Shown: piece after piece, positions 46,751 through 56,200 of the stretch | Layout: each line of letters starts with the position of its first letter | How positions within the stretch are numbered: position 1 is the stretch's first letter | Assembly: GCF_036010485.1 (NCBI RefSeq) | Contig: NZ_CP108568.1 | Span: 7,325,001 to 7,389,000 of the forward strand | Direction of reading: 5' to 3' | DNA from: Streptomyces sp. NBC_01198 | Lineage (GTDB): Bacteria > Actinomycetota > Actinomycetes > Streptomycetales > Streptomycetaceae | DNA length: 64,000 nt | Translations under genes and position numbers: made by a program | Notes under the pieces: generated by a model | The model's database searches: none | What the model was told of the DNA's origin: nothing | What the model saw: the letters and a program-made list of their open reading frames with translations, nothing else

Positions 46751-48022
46751 GTGGTAGTCCTGCCGCCGCCCGACCGACGTGGCACCGCCCCGCTGCCCCC
46801 GACCCCGCTGCGCCGCGCCGACGTCCCACCTGCGGCGGGCCCGCCCCGCCGTCCCGCGGCGGCCGGCGCCGTGCTCGGCGCGATCCTCGACCACGGCCCG
46901 GTGGCCCGCAGCACCGTGGCCCGGCTGACCGGCCTGTCGCCCGCCGCGGTGAGCGGCCACTGCGCGCAGTTCCTGGCCCGCGGGCTCATACGCGAGCGCC
47001 CGGAGACCGCGGGGCCGCGCGGGCTGGGCCGGCCGCACATCCCGCTGGAGATCGACACCGGCCGCTACCTGGTGGCGGGCGCGCACATCGCCGTCGCCCA
47101 CTCCACCCTGGCGCTGATGGACCTGCGCGGCCGGATCGTCGCCAGCGACCGCAGGCCGCACAGCGGCACCGACCCGCAGCGGGTGCTCGGCGGGCTGGCC
47201 GCGCGGCTGCCGCGGATGGTCGCGGCCCACGCCGACGGCCGGAAGGTCCTGGCCATGGGGCTGGCCACCGGGCAGTGGGTGGATCCCGACGCCGGGGTGA
47301 TCGTGGACCACCCGCGGCTGGGCTGGCGCCATGTGCCGGCCCGTGAGTTCCTGGCGGCAGCCACCGGGTTGCCCGTGCACATCGACAGCCACTCCCGGGC
47401 GCTGGCCCGCGCCGAGCAGTTGCTGGGCGCCGTCGCCACCCGGGACAGCGCGGTGCTGCTCTTCGTGGGCGCCGTCGTGGACGCCGCCTTCGCTACCGTC
47501 GACGGCGTCCACCGCGGCCCCCGTTCGGCGGCCGGCAGCGTGGCGCATCTGCCGGTCGGACCCGGCACGGCGTCCGAGGAGCCGTGTACCTGCGGCACCC
47601 CCGGCTGCCTGCAGTCCGAGGTGTCGGAGCCCGCGCTGGTACGGCAGGCCGCCGCCGGCGGACTGACCGTCACCGACTTCCGTGCGCTGCTCGACCTGGC
47701 GCTGGCCGGCGAGCCGCGTGCGGTGGACCTCTTCCGGCGGAGGGCGCTGCTGGTGGGCCGGGCGGTCGCGCTGCTGCTCGACATGTTCGACCCCGAGGTG
47801 GTGGTGGTCGTCGAGCCGGGCGCCGGGCGACTGCCGGAGTGTCTGGGCGTGCTGCGCGCCGAGGTCGCGGCCCGCTCCTGGGTCTGCGACGACCCGGAGC
47901 GTGCGGTGGTGCCGAGCAGCTTCACCGGCTCGGTCCTGCCGGTCGCCGGCGCGGCGGTGGCGCTCGGCGCCCTCTACGCCGACCCGCTCGGCCCGTGGCC
48001 GGTGCTGCCCGCCGTGTGCTGA
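46751..48022 (+). CDS. ROK-family transcriptional regulator
   Basis: 423 residues. The N-terminal winged helix spans about 40-95 (I-L-D-H-G-P-V-A-R-S-T-V-A-R-L-T-G-L-S). The ROK domain (about 105-415) contains the zinc motif C-T-C-G-T-P-G-C-L-Q and no intact ATP/sugar kinase D-x-G-G-T motif, so it is a NagC/XylR-type regulator rather than a kinase. Classical ROK regulators sense sugars, but this one sits beside sulfur genes and behind a cysteine leader peptide, so its ligand may be unusual. The GTG at 46751 follows ggaagg; the exact start is uncertain. It is the most likely regulator of the operon that follows. Confidence 0.8.
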   Translation: MVVLPPPDRRGTAPLPPTPLRRADVPPAAGPPRRPAAAGAVLGAILDHGPVARSTVARLTGLSPAAVSGHCAQFLARGLIRERPETAGPRGLGRPHIPLEIDTGRYLVAGAHIAVAHSTLALMDLRGRIVASDRRPHSGTDPQRVLGGLAARLPRMVAAHADGRKVLAMGLATGQWVDPDAGVIVDHPRLGWRHVPAREFLAAATGLPVHIDSHSRALARAEQLLGAVATRDSAVLLFVGAVVDAAFATVDGVHRGPRSAAGSVAHLPVGPGTASEEPCTCGTPGCLQSEVSEPALVRQAAAGGLTVTDFRALLDLALAGEPRAVDLFRRRALLVGRAVALLLDMFDPEVVVVVEPGAGRLPECLGVLRAEVAARSWVCDDPERAVVPSSFTGSVLPVAGAAVALGALYADPLGPWPVLPAVC

Positions 48023-48089
48023 ACCGGCGTCACGTCCGGCCGGCTGCCGCACTTCCGGACTTCCGGACTTAATTCAGGCAGTTGCATTG

Positions 48090-48119
48090 TTGACCCGAGC
48101 ACGACGGGGACGCGAGAAT
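48090..48119 (+). promoter_or_regulatory. Promoter of the sulfur-scavenging operon
   Basis: TTGACC (48090-48095), 18-base spacer, GAGAAT (48114-48119). The predicted start is at about 48126, the A of the leader ATG. Just upstream a direct repeat ttccggac/ttccggac (48053-48068) could be a regulator site. The -35 box and spacer length equal those in front of the ROK leader. Confidence 0.6.
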
Positions 48120-48125
48120 GGAATC

Positions 48126-48296
48126 ATGAACGGTAAGCAGCGGAATCCGGAGCAGGCGCCCGACGCGGCGCGTTCCTTCGGTATGCCCGCCTTGCCGGCC
48201 CGCGACACCGCCCGACGTGCGTGTTGTTGTCGCCGTCACTCCGCCGGTGCGTGTAGTCCGCGCCGTTCGTGTCGGGGTGCCCGCCGCACCGCGTAA
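48126..48296 (+). CDS. Leaderless polycysteine leader peptide (56 residues)
   Basis: An ORF starting at the predicted transcription start. Its second half holds R-R-A-C-C-C-R-R-H-S-A-G-A-C-S (31-45) and R-R-S-C-R-G. All five cysteines (33, 34, 35, 43, 49) use TGT, although TGC would be expected to dominate in so GC-rich a genome. The peptide is Arg-rich and has no membrane or signal segment. In mycobacteria, leaderless polycysteine ORFs are known to act as cysteine-responsive attenuators in front of sulfur genes; this looks like an actinomycete parallel. The flavin reductase gene starts 166 bases after its stop. An internal ATG (residue 20) could give a shorter version. Confidence 0.65.
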   Translation: MNGKQRNPEQAPDAARSFGMPALPARDTARRACCCRRHSAGACSPRRSCRGARRTA

Positions 48297-48379
48297 TCAG
48301 CGCGGCGCCCGCAGCGGCATTCTCCGTTCCACCGAATCTCCACTGCTTTCCGCCATGTGATCAGCCGCGCCCGCAGAGC

Positions 48380-48399
48380 GCCGCACAATGCCGTGCGGC
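48380..48399 (+). other. Hairpin between the polycysteine leader and the operon
   Basis: gccgcac-aatgcc-gtgcggc is a perfect 7-base stem with a 6-base loop. Imperfect direct repeats flank the region (about 48297-48317 and 48360-48380). It could be part of an attenuator or anti-Shine-Dalgarno structure; alternative pairings cannot be worked out by eye. Confidence 0.4.
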
Positions 48400-48462
48400 C
48401 CGTCGACGCGGTGCTTTCCGCTGCGCGCATTCCGCCCACCTCCATGTGAACCGGGGGAGACG

Positions 48463-48966
48463 TTGACCATCACCGTGCCGTCGCTTCCCGCAACGGGCAT
48501 CGACCCTGAGCGGTTCAAACAGATCTTCCGCAACCACCCCGCCGGCGTGGTCGTCGTCACCGTGGACGCCGGCAGCGGTCCGGCCGGCTTCACGGCGACC
48601 TCGCTCACCTCGCTGTCGCTCGCACCCCCGCTGGTCTCCTTCGGCATCGGCGCAGGCGCGTCGTCCTGGCCCCATGTCGAGCAGGCCCGCAGCGCGGTCG
48701 TCAACTTCCTGGGCGCCGACCAGGAGCAGCTCGCCAGGACCTTCGCCACCAGCGGGATCGACCGCTTCGCCGAACCCACCCGCTGGCGCAGGCTGCCGGG
48801 TGGCGACCCGGTGCTCCACGGGGTGACCGGCTGGCTGCGGATCGACCTCGAACACATCGTGCCGGCCGGCGACCACCGCGTGGTGATCGGCCACGTACAG
48901 GAGTCCTGGACCGGCGGCGCGAGCGGGCCGCTGCTCTTCCACAACGGCGGTTACCACACCCTCTGA
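48463..48966 (+). CDS. NAD(P)H:flavin reductase (SsuE/NtaB-like)
   Basis: 167 residues of the flavin reductase-like domain family (F-R-N-H-P-A-G-V-V-V-V-T near the start, G-F-T-A-T-S-L-T-S-L-S-L-A-P-P-L-V-S-F). Such enzymes give free reduced FMN to luciferase-like monooxygenases. It is the first gene of the operon and is the only flavin reductase in the island, so it probably serves all four monooxygenases. A TTG start is chosen because gggggag lies five bases upstream and the conserved region begins soon after; GTG 48475 is an alternative. Use of TTG may keep its level low. Confidence 0.82.
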   Translation: MTITVPSLPATGIDPERFKQIFRNHPAGVVVVTVDAGSGPAGFTATSLTSLSLAPPLVSFGIGAGASSWPHVEQARSAVVNFLGADQEQLARTFATSGIDRFAEPTRWRRLPGGDPVLHGVTGWLRIDLEHIVPAGDHRVVIGHVQESWTGGASGPLLFHNGGYHTL

Positions 48967-49037
48967 CCGGCCGTCACGACGCCATCTCCCCGACCAGCGA
49001 CCGGATGACGATTCCGGCCTCTCCCCAGGAATTCACC

Positions 49038-50105
49038 ATGACCAGCACCCCAGCCGCCCGACCCCTGCCCCGCCGGTCCTTTCTCGCCCTAGCGGGAGGC
49101 GCGGCGTTCCTAGCCGCCTGCTCCCGTAATTCCAGCGCGTCGATCGACACCGTCCCGACCCGCGCTCTCCCCTCGGGGTCGCCGCCGCCGGGAACGAAAC
49201 TCGCGATATCCATTCACACGTCGCAGTTGCAGCTTGCCGATTCCGGCCTGGCCAAGCAATTGCCTTTCACCGTCTCCAGCTGGCCGAACCTGACCGCGGG
49301 GCCCGATGTGATCCAGGGATTCCGCGCCCATTCCATCGACCTCGCGAGCAACGCCGGAATTCCGCCGATACAGGCCGAGGCCATCAAGGTCGGCGCCCGG
49401 ATCGTCGCCGTCCAGAGCCGCGACCACCCCATCTACAGCTTCGCGACCGCGCCGGGGACCGGGGACGCCATCGCCTCGGCGAAGGACTTCCGCGGCAAGA
49501 AGATCGGCTTCTCGCAGGGACAGGCCCAGGGCGTGGTGGTGCTGCGAGCCATCAAGGAGGCAGGGCTGAAGAACTCCGACGTCACGCTGATCCCGCTGCC
49601 CAGCACGCAGTTCCTGACCGCGCTGCAGTCCAAGCAGGTCGATGTGGCGCCGCTGGCCGAGCCGTCGTTGACCAAATACCTCTCGCAGTACGGCAAGGAC
49701 GGCGCCAGGGCGGTCAGCACCGACGTGGTGGACCTGCTGGCCATCCTGTGGGCGCCCACCGAGGTCCTCAACGACCAGGCGAAGGTCGCCGCCATCCGCA
49801 GCTTCATCCCGCTGTGGGCCAAGGGCGTGGTGTGGGCCTGGGAGAACACCGACGCGTGGATCCAGAGCTATTACGTCAAGGACCAGGGCGTGACCGCCGC
49901 GGACGGCAGGCGCATCGTCTCCTCGCTCTCCCAGCCGCAGTTCCCGCGCAGTTGGGACAAGGCCATCGCCTGGGAGCAGGAGACGGCCGACCTGATGGCC
50001 GAGGGCGGCTTCGTGCCGAAGGTCAAGGCCGAGGCGCTCTTCGACCGCCGCTTCGAGGGGCTGGCGGCGCAGGCCGTCCCGGCGAAATACCAGGTGGCGT
50101 CATGA
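49038..50105 (+). CDS. ABC transporter substrate-binding lipoprotein, sulfonate/nitrate type, Tat-exported
   Basis: 355 residues. A Tat signal (P-R-R-S-F-L, R12-R13) ends at the lipobox L-A-A-C (C28). The mature part has the SsuA/NMT1-like fold (G-K-K-I-G-F-S-Q-G-Q-A-Q-G-V-V near 150 is the classic segment after the first lobe). It should bind an aliphatic sulfonate, taurine-like compound or related ligand outside the membrane. The ATG at 49038 has an agga upstream; 49005 is less likely. The stop overlaps the permease start (ATGA). Confidence 0.87.
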   Translation: MTSTPAARPLPRRSFLALAGGAAFLAACSRNSSASIDTVPTRALPSGSPPPGTKLAISIHTSQLQLADSGLAKQLPFTVSSWPNLTAGPDVIQGFRAHSIDLASNAGIPPIQAEAIKVGARIVAVQSRDHPIYSFATAPGTGDAIASAKDFRGKKIGFSQGQAQGVVVLRAIKEAGLKNSDVTLIPLPSTQFLTALQSKQVDVAPLAEPSLTKYLSQYGKDGARAVSTDVVDLLAILWAPTEVLNDQAKVAAIRSFIPLWAKGVVWAWENTDAWIQSYYVKDQGVTAADGRRIVSSLSQPQFPRSWDKAIAWEQETADLMAEGGFVPKVKAEALFDRRFEGLAAQAVPAKYQVAS

Positions 50106-51073
50106 CCGACATCCTGCCCCAGGCGCGCACGGCCGGGCCCTCGGCCAAGGACCGCACCGGGCCCCCGGCCAAGGACCGCACCGAGCCTCCGGCCAAGGAC
50201 CGCGCCCGCCCCGCGCCCGCCGAGCGTGAGCAGCGGACGCGGGAACCGGAGCGGACGCGGCGGACGGGCCGCACCACGACCACCACGACAGGCACCAGGC
50301 GGCGGCTCGGCCCCGGCAAGGCCATCCCCTTCGCGCGGCTGGCCGGACCGGTGCTCGTGGTGCTGATCTGGTGGGCCGCCGCCGCCTCCGGCTACCTCGA
50401 CCCGCGCATCCTGTCGGGTCCCGGCACCGTCGCCTCGACGGCGGTCGACCTGATCAGGAGCGGCCGGCTGCAGAGCAATGTGGCGGTCTCGCTGCAACGC
50501 GCCGGCCTCGGGCTGCTGTTCGGGGTGCTCGCCGGTGTGCTGCTCGCGGTGGCCGCCGGTCTCAGCCGGACCGGCGAGTACCTGCTGGACGGCACTCTCC
50601 AGGTCAAGCGGGCCATCCCGTCGCTGGCCCTGCTGCCGCTGATGATCCTGTGGCTGGGCATCGGCGAGGAGATGAAGGTCACCCTGATCGCCCTCGGCGT
50701 CGCGGTGGTCGTCTACATCAACACCTACGCCTCGCTCACCGGCATCGACCGCAGATACGTGGAACTCGGCGAGAGCCTCGACCTGACCCGGCTGCAGTTC
50801 ATCCGCAAGGTGGTCGTCCCCGGCGCGCTGCCCGGCTTCTTCGTCGGGCTGCGGCTCGCGGTCACCGCGTCCTGGCTCGGCCTGGTGGTGGTCGAGCAGG
50901 TCAACGCCACCAAGGGCCTTGGTTACATGATGTTCCAGGCCCAGCTGTACGCCCAGTCCGACGTGATCATCGTCGGTCTGGTGGTCTACGGAATCTTCGG
51001 CTTCGTGTCGGACGCGCTGGTGCGTGCCGCAGAACGGAGGGTGCTGTCATGGCGACGCACGCTGGCGGACTGA
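50102..51073 (+). CDS. ABC transporter permease (SsuC/TauC type)
   Basis: 323 residues. An unusual charged N-terminal extension (1-75) contains three A-K-D-R repeats at 15, 23 and 31 and a run of threonines. After it come six membrane helices and the EAA loop (E-L-G-E-S-L-D-L-T-R and the V-V-V-P-G-A-L-P-G-F-F-V-G-L-R segment that follows). It forms the channel of the importer. It overlaps the binding-protein gene by 4 bases and the ATPase gene by 25 bases, so all three are co-translated. Confidence 0.88.
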   Translation: MTDILPQARTAGPSAKDRTGPPAKDRTEPPAKDRARPAPAEREQRTREPERTRRTGRTTTTTTGTRRRLGPGKAIPFARLAGPVLVVLIWWAAAASGYLDPRILSGPGTVASTAVDLIRSGRLQSNVAVSLQRAGLGLLFGVLAGVLLAVAAGLSRTGEYLLDGTLQVKRAIPSLALLPLMILWLGIGEEMKVTLIALGVAVVVYINTYASLTGIDRRYVELGESLDLTRLQFIRKVVVPGALPGFFVGLRLAVTASWLGLVVVEQVNATKGLGYMMFQAQLYAQSDVIIVGLVVYGIFGFVSDALVRAAERRVLSWRRTLAD

Positions 51074-51900
51074 TCGCAGAACGCCCGGCCGGCATCGCCG
51101 GCGCGGCGGTACGCACCACCCGGCTGGTGCGCTCCTTCGGCGACCGGGACGTGCTCAGGGAGGTCGACCTGACCCTGGGGCAGGGGGAGTTCACCGCACT
51201 GCTGGGCCGCAGCGGCTCCGGGAAGTCCACGCTGCTGCGGGCGATCGCCCGGCTCGACCACGGTGTGGCCGGATCCGGCGAGCTGAGCGTGCCGGAACGG
51301 GTGTCGCTGTCCTTCCAGGACTCCCGGCTGCTGCCCTGGCTGCGGGTGCTGGACAACGTGGTGCTCGGCGTGCGCGGCAAGGACGCCAAGGAGCGCGGTG
51401 CGAAGGCACTGGCCGAGGTCGGCCTCGAAGGCCGCGAGCGGTCCTGGCCGCACGAGCTGTCCGGCGGCGAGCAGCAGCGGGCCGCGCTGGCCCGCGCCCT
51501 GGTCCGCGACCCCGAACTGCTGTTGGCCGACGAGCCGTTCGGGGCGCTGGACGCGCTCACCCGGATCCGGATGCACGACCTGCTGCGCGAGCTGTACGAG
51601 CGCCACCGCCCCGCGGTGCTGCTGGTCACCCACGACGTGGACGAGGCCGTCGAGCTCGCCGACCGCGTCCTGGTCCTGGAGGACGGCCTGATCGCGGTCG
51701 ATCTGACCATCGACCTGCCGACCCCACGCAGCCGCCGCGACCCCCGCTTCCAGGGGTACCGCGACACCCTGCTCGCCGCGCTCGGGGTGCACCAGCACGC
51801 CGCCGCCGAGCCCGCCCATCCCGAGCCGCGACCCGCCGACGCCCCCGCTGCGAGCGGGCGCCCGCACGAGGAGAAGGACCACGATGACCCGCAGGACTGA
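51049..51900 (+). CDS. ABC transporter ATP-binding protein (SsuB/TauB type)
   Basis: 283 residues. Walker A G-R-S-G-S-G-K-S-T, Q-loop S-F-Q-D-S-R-L-L-P-W, signature L-S-G-G-E-Q-Q-R, Walker B L-L-L-A-D-E-P-F-G-A-L-D and the switch histidine in V-T-H-D-V are all intact. It powers the importer. The C-terminal 40 residues are a His/Pro/Glu-rich tail not needed for the fold. The start lies inside the permease gene, after cggagg. The 3' end overlaps the monooxygenase gene by 17 bases. Confidence 0.92.
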   Translation: MATHAGGLIAERPAGIAGAAVRTTRLVRSFGDRDVLREVDLTLGQGEFTALLGRSGSGKSTLLRAIARLDHGVAGSGELSVPERVSLSFQDSRLLPWLRVLDNVVLGVRGKDAKERGAKALAEVGLEGRERSWPHELSGGEQQRAALARALVRDPELLLADEPFGALDALTRIRMHDLLRELYERHRPAVLLVTHDVDEAVELADRVLVLEDGLIAVDLTIDLPTPRSRRDPRFQGYRDTLLAALGVHQHAAAEPAHPEPRPADAPAASGRPHEEKDHDDPQD

Positions 51901-53269
51901 CCGCAAGCCGCTGCACCTGAACGCGTTCCTGATGTCCGTCGGGCACCACGAGGCCGCCTGGCGGCTGCCGGAGAGCCCCGCGTCCGGCGGCACCGACATC
52001 GCGCACTACAAGAACCTCGCGCGCATCGCGGAACGCGGCAAGCTGGACTCGCTCTTCCTCGCCGACAGCCCGGTCCTGATGGGGGACCCCGGCCGCCGCC
52101 CGGCCAACAAGCTGGAACCGACCGTGCTGCTCACCGCGCTCGCCGGGGTCACCGAGCACATCGGCCTGATCGCCACCGCGTCGAGCAGCTACAACGAGCC
52201 GTACAACCTGGCGCGCCGCTTCGCCTCAGTGGACCACATCTCCGGCGGCCGGGCGGGCTGGAACATCGTCACCACCGCGGGCGCCGACGCGGCCCGCAAC
52301 TTCGGCCTCGACGACACCCCGCTGCACCACGAGCGCTACCTGCGCGCCGCCGAGTTCGTGGACGTGGCCACGAAGCTGTGGGACAGCTGGGCCGACGACG
52401 CGGTCGTCGCGGACAAGGAGTCCGGAGTCCACGCGCTCGCCGACCGGGTGCGGAAGTTCGAGCACAGGGGTACGTATTTCCGGGTGGACGGACCGCTGAA
52501 CGTACAGCGTTCCCCGCAGGCCTACCCGCTGCTCGTGCAGGCCGGCTCCAGCGAGGACGGCAAGGACTTCGCCGCGCGCTACGCGGAGGCGGTCTTCACC
52601 GCCCAGCAGACCCTCGAAGAGGCCATCGGCTTCTACAAGGACGTCAAGCAACGCGCGGTCGGCTTCGGCCGCGACCCGGAGGGCGTCAAGATCCTGCCCG
52701 GCATCGTGCCGGTCATCGGCGACACCGAGGAGCAGGCCCGGGCCCTGGACGACGAGCTCGACCGGCTGATCCGGCCCGAGTACGCCGTCAGGCAGCTGTC
52801 CAAGACGCTGCGCGTCGACCCGGCGAAGCTGGAACTGGACAAGGAGCTCCCGGACGACATCCCCACCGAGGACGAGATCGAGGGGGCCAAGAGCCGCTTC
52901 ACCCTCATCGTGGAGCTGGCCAGGCGCGAGCGGCTGACAGTACGGCAGCTCATCGGCCGGCTCGGCGGCGGCCGCGGCCACCGCACCTTCGCCGGCACCG
53001 CCGAGCAGGTCGCCGACACCATCGAGCACTGGTACGACGCGGGCGCCGCCGACGGCTTCAACATCATGCCCGCGGTGCTGCCCTCCGGCCTGGAGCTCTT
53101 CGTGGACCGGGTCGTGCCGATCCTCCAGGAACGCGGCCTGTTCAGGACCGAGTACACCGGCAGCACCCTGCGCGACCACTACGGGCTGCCGCGCCCCGCC
53201 AACCGCCTTTTCGACACCGTCGACACCAGCGCCGGGCACCTCGGCATCGCTCTCACGGAAGTTTCGTGA
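51884..53269 (+). CDS. NtaA/SnaA/DszA-family flavin-dependent monooxygenase
   Basis: 461 residues of the bacterial luciferase-like superfamily in the NtaA/SnaA/DszA branch. It has the opening L-N-A-F-L-M-S-V-G-H-H-E-A-A-W-R-L-P, then L-F-L-A-D-S-P near 58, S-S-Y-N-E-P-Y-N-L-A-R-R-F-A-S-V-D-H and G-W-N-I-V-T-T. Relatives use FMNH2 from a separate reductase to break C-S or C-N bonds of sulfones, nitrilotriacetate and similar compounds. Given the importer and reductase in the same operon, a desulfurising oxygenase is the best guess. The start overlaps the ATPase gene; the stop overlaps the next start (GTGA). Confidence 0.88.
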   Translation: MTRRTDRKPLHLNAFLMSVGHHEAAWRLPESPASGGTDIAHYKNLARIAERGKLDSLFLADSPVLMGDPGRRPANKLEPTVLLTALAGVTEHIGLIATASSSYNEPYNLARRFASVDHISGGRAGWNIVTTAGADAARNFGLDDTPLHHERYLRAAEFVDVATKLWDSWADDAVVADKESGVHALADRVRKFEHRGTYFRVDGPLNVQRSPQAYPLLVQAGSSEDGKDFAARYAEAVFTAQQTLEEAIGFYKDVKQRAVGFGRDPEGVKILPGIVPVIGDTEEQARALDDELDRLIRPEYAVRQLSKTLRVDPAKLELDKELPDDIPTEDEIEGAKSRFTLIVELARRERLTVRQLIGRLGGGRGHRTFAGTAEQVADTIEHWYDAGAADGFNIMPAVLPSGLELFVDRVVPILQERGLFRTEYTGSTLRDHYGLPRPANRLFDTVDTSAGHLGIALTEVS

Positions 53270-56200
53270 CGGACTGTAGTACGACGACCCCCGGGCCGGC
53301 CGCCGCGGCGGCCGGCCCGGCCGTGCAGAGCGCCGGATGGGCCCGGCGGCTCGGCGGCTACTGCCTGCGGCACCGCCGCGACCTGCTCGCCGCCTTCACT
53401 GGGGCGGTGGTCGCCGCGGTCGCCACCGCGGTGCTGCCGCTGGTGCTGCGGCACGTCGTCGACGCTGTCGCCGGGGGCTCCGGCGGGCCGGTCGGCTGGT
53501 GGATCGCGCTGCTCGCCGGGCTCGGCGCCGCCCGGTTCGCGGCCGGCTACACCCGTCGCTACCGGGCGGGCCGGCTGTCGCTGGGAGTGCAGTACGACCT
53601 GCGCAACGACGCCTTCGCGGCGCTGCTGCGGCTCGGCGGGGCCCAGCAGGACGACCTGCGCACCGGGCAGATCGTCAGCCGGTCGATCTCCGACATCACG
53701 CTGATCCAGACGCTGCTGCAGTTCCTGCCGAACATGACAGGCAACGCCCTGATGTTCCTGGTCTCGCTGGTCTTCATGGCGCTGCTGTCCCCGCTGCTGA
53801 CCGTGGTGGCACTGGTGGTCGGCCCGCTGCTGTGGATCATCGCGCTGCGCAGCCGCAAGGACCTCTTCCCGGCGAACTGGCACGCCCAGCAGGAGGCAGC
53901 CGAGGTCGCCTCCACCGTCGAGGCGGCCGTCACCGGCGTGCGGGTGGTCAAGGGCTTCGGGCAGGAGCAGCGCGAGCTGGCCGGACTGGAGAGCAGGGCC
54001 AGGCGGCTGTTCTCCTCCCGGCTGCGGGTGGTGCGCTACACCAGCCGCTACACCCCGGCGCTGCAGGCCGTACCCGCGCTCGGGCAGGTCGCGGTGCTGG
54101 CGCTGGGCGGCTGGCTCGCCCTGCACGGCAGGATCTCGCTCGGCACCTTCCTGGCCTTCACCAGCTACCTCGGCTCCTTCGTCACCCCGGTCCGCCAGGT
54201 CGCCACCCTGCTCACCGTCTGGCAGCAGGCCAGGGCCGGCACCGAACGCGTGCTCGAAGTCATCGACGAGGCCCCGGTCATCACCGACGCCCCCGGCGCC
54301 ACCGACCTGGCCGCCGGGCCGCCCGCGATCAGCTGGCAGGACGTCACCTTCGGCTACGGCAACGGCCACGAGCCGCTGCTGCGCGGCTTCACCCTCGACA
54401 TCGCGCCCGGCGAGACCGTCGCCCTGATCGGCCCCGCGGGCTCCGGCAAGTCCACCGCCGCCGCGCTGCTGCCGCGCTTCTACGACGTCGCGGCCGGCGC
54501 GGTCCTGGTCGGCGGCACCGACGTCCGCGATCTGCGGCTCGACTCGCTGCGCGGCGCCGTCGGCTGCGTCTTCGAGGAGAGCCTGCTGCTGTCCGACACC
54601 GTGCGGGCCAACATCGCCTACGGCGATCCGGACGCCTCGCAGGAGCGGATCAGCTGGGCGGCGCGCATCGCCCGCGCCGACGCCTTCATCCAGGGGCTGC
54701 CGGACGGCTACGACACCGTCGTCGGCGAGCAGGGCCTGACCCTCTCCGGCGGCCAGCGGCAGCGGGTCGCGCTGGCCCGCGCCCTGCTCGGCGACCCCGC
54801 CGTGCTGGTGCTCGACGACGCCACCTCCGCGATCGACGCCCGGGTGGAGTCCGAGATCCACGCCGGGCTGCGGACCGCGACCCGCAGGCCCACCACCCTG
54901 ATCGTGGCGCACCGCAGGTCCACCCTCGAACTGGCCGACCGCATCGCGGTCCTGGACGGCGGCCGGGTCGTCGACACCGGCACCATGGACGAGCTGCGCT
55001 CCAGGTCCGCGCTCTTCCGCAGCCTGCTGTCCGCCGTGGACGTCGCCGAGCCGGCCGGCACCACCGCCGGCGACCCCGCCGACCGCCCGGCCGAGTACGT
55101 ACCCGCCGCCGAGGACGACACCGCGCTCCCCGCCGTCACCGCCCACCTGTGGCGGCGTACGGCGACGGTGGCCGACCGGCGCAGCGACGACGCCGACCTC
55201 AAGGCCGCCCAGGCGATGGCGCTCAGCGCGGCCACCGCGGGCCGCGGGCGCGGCGGCCCGGGCGCCGGGGTGCTGGGCGCCGCCCCGCCCACCCCGGAAC
55301 TCATCGCGGGGCTGGCCAGGATGCCGCTGCTCGACGCCGACCCCGACGTCCCCGCCGAGCCGGCCAGGGCCGGGGACCCGCACTTCGGACTGCAAGCGCT
55401 GATCCGGCCGTTCCGGCTGCCGCTGCTGCTCGGGCTGCTGCTGGTCGCCGCGGACGCCCTCGCGCAGATCGCCGTACCCATCCTGGTCAGGCACGGCGTG
55501 GACAACGGGGTCGCCCGCCACTCCGGCAGCGCGCTGCTCGCGGCGGCCGGCGCCGCCGCGGCCGTCGTCGGCACCGACTGGCTGATCGGTGTCGCCCAGT
55601 CGCGCACCACCGGCCGCACCGGCGAACGCCTGCTCTACACCCTGCGGGTGAAGACCTATGCCCAACTCCAGCGGCTCGGCCTCGACTACTACGAGCGCGA
55701 GCTCGGCGGCCGGATCATGACCCGGATGACCACCGACGTCGACGCGCTGTCCAACTTCCTGCAGACCGGCCTGATCACCGCCGTCGTCAGCCTGCTGACC
55801 GTACTCGGCGTCCTGGTCACCCTGCTGGTCATCGACGCGGGCCTGGCCGTCGTCCTGCTCTGCGCGCTGCCGGTGCTGGTCGGCGGCACCGCGCTCTTCC
55901 GCCGCCGTTCGGTGCCCGCCTACCACGAGGCCAGGGAGCGCATCAGCGCCGTCAACGCCTGCCTCCAGGAGAACGTCACCGCGATCCGCGTCACCCAGGC
56001 CTTCCGCCGCGAGGACCGCAACGCCCGCGACTTCGCCGCGCTCGCCTGGGCCTTCCGCGACTCCCGGCTGCGCGCCCAGCGCTACATCGCCACCTTCTTC
56101 CCTTTCATCGAACTGCTCGGCGTGCTGTCCACCGCCGCCGTCCTCGCCGTGGGCGCCGGCCAGGTCCGCTCCGGGGCGCTGACCGCGGGCACCCTGATCG

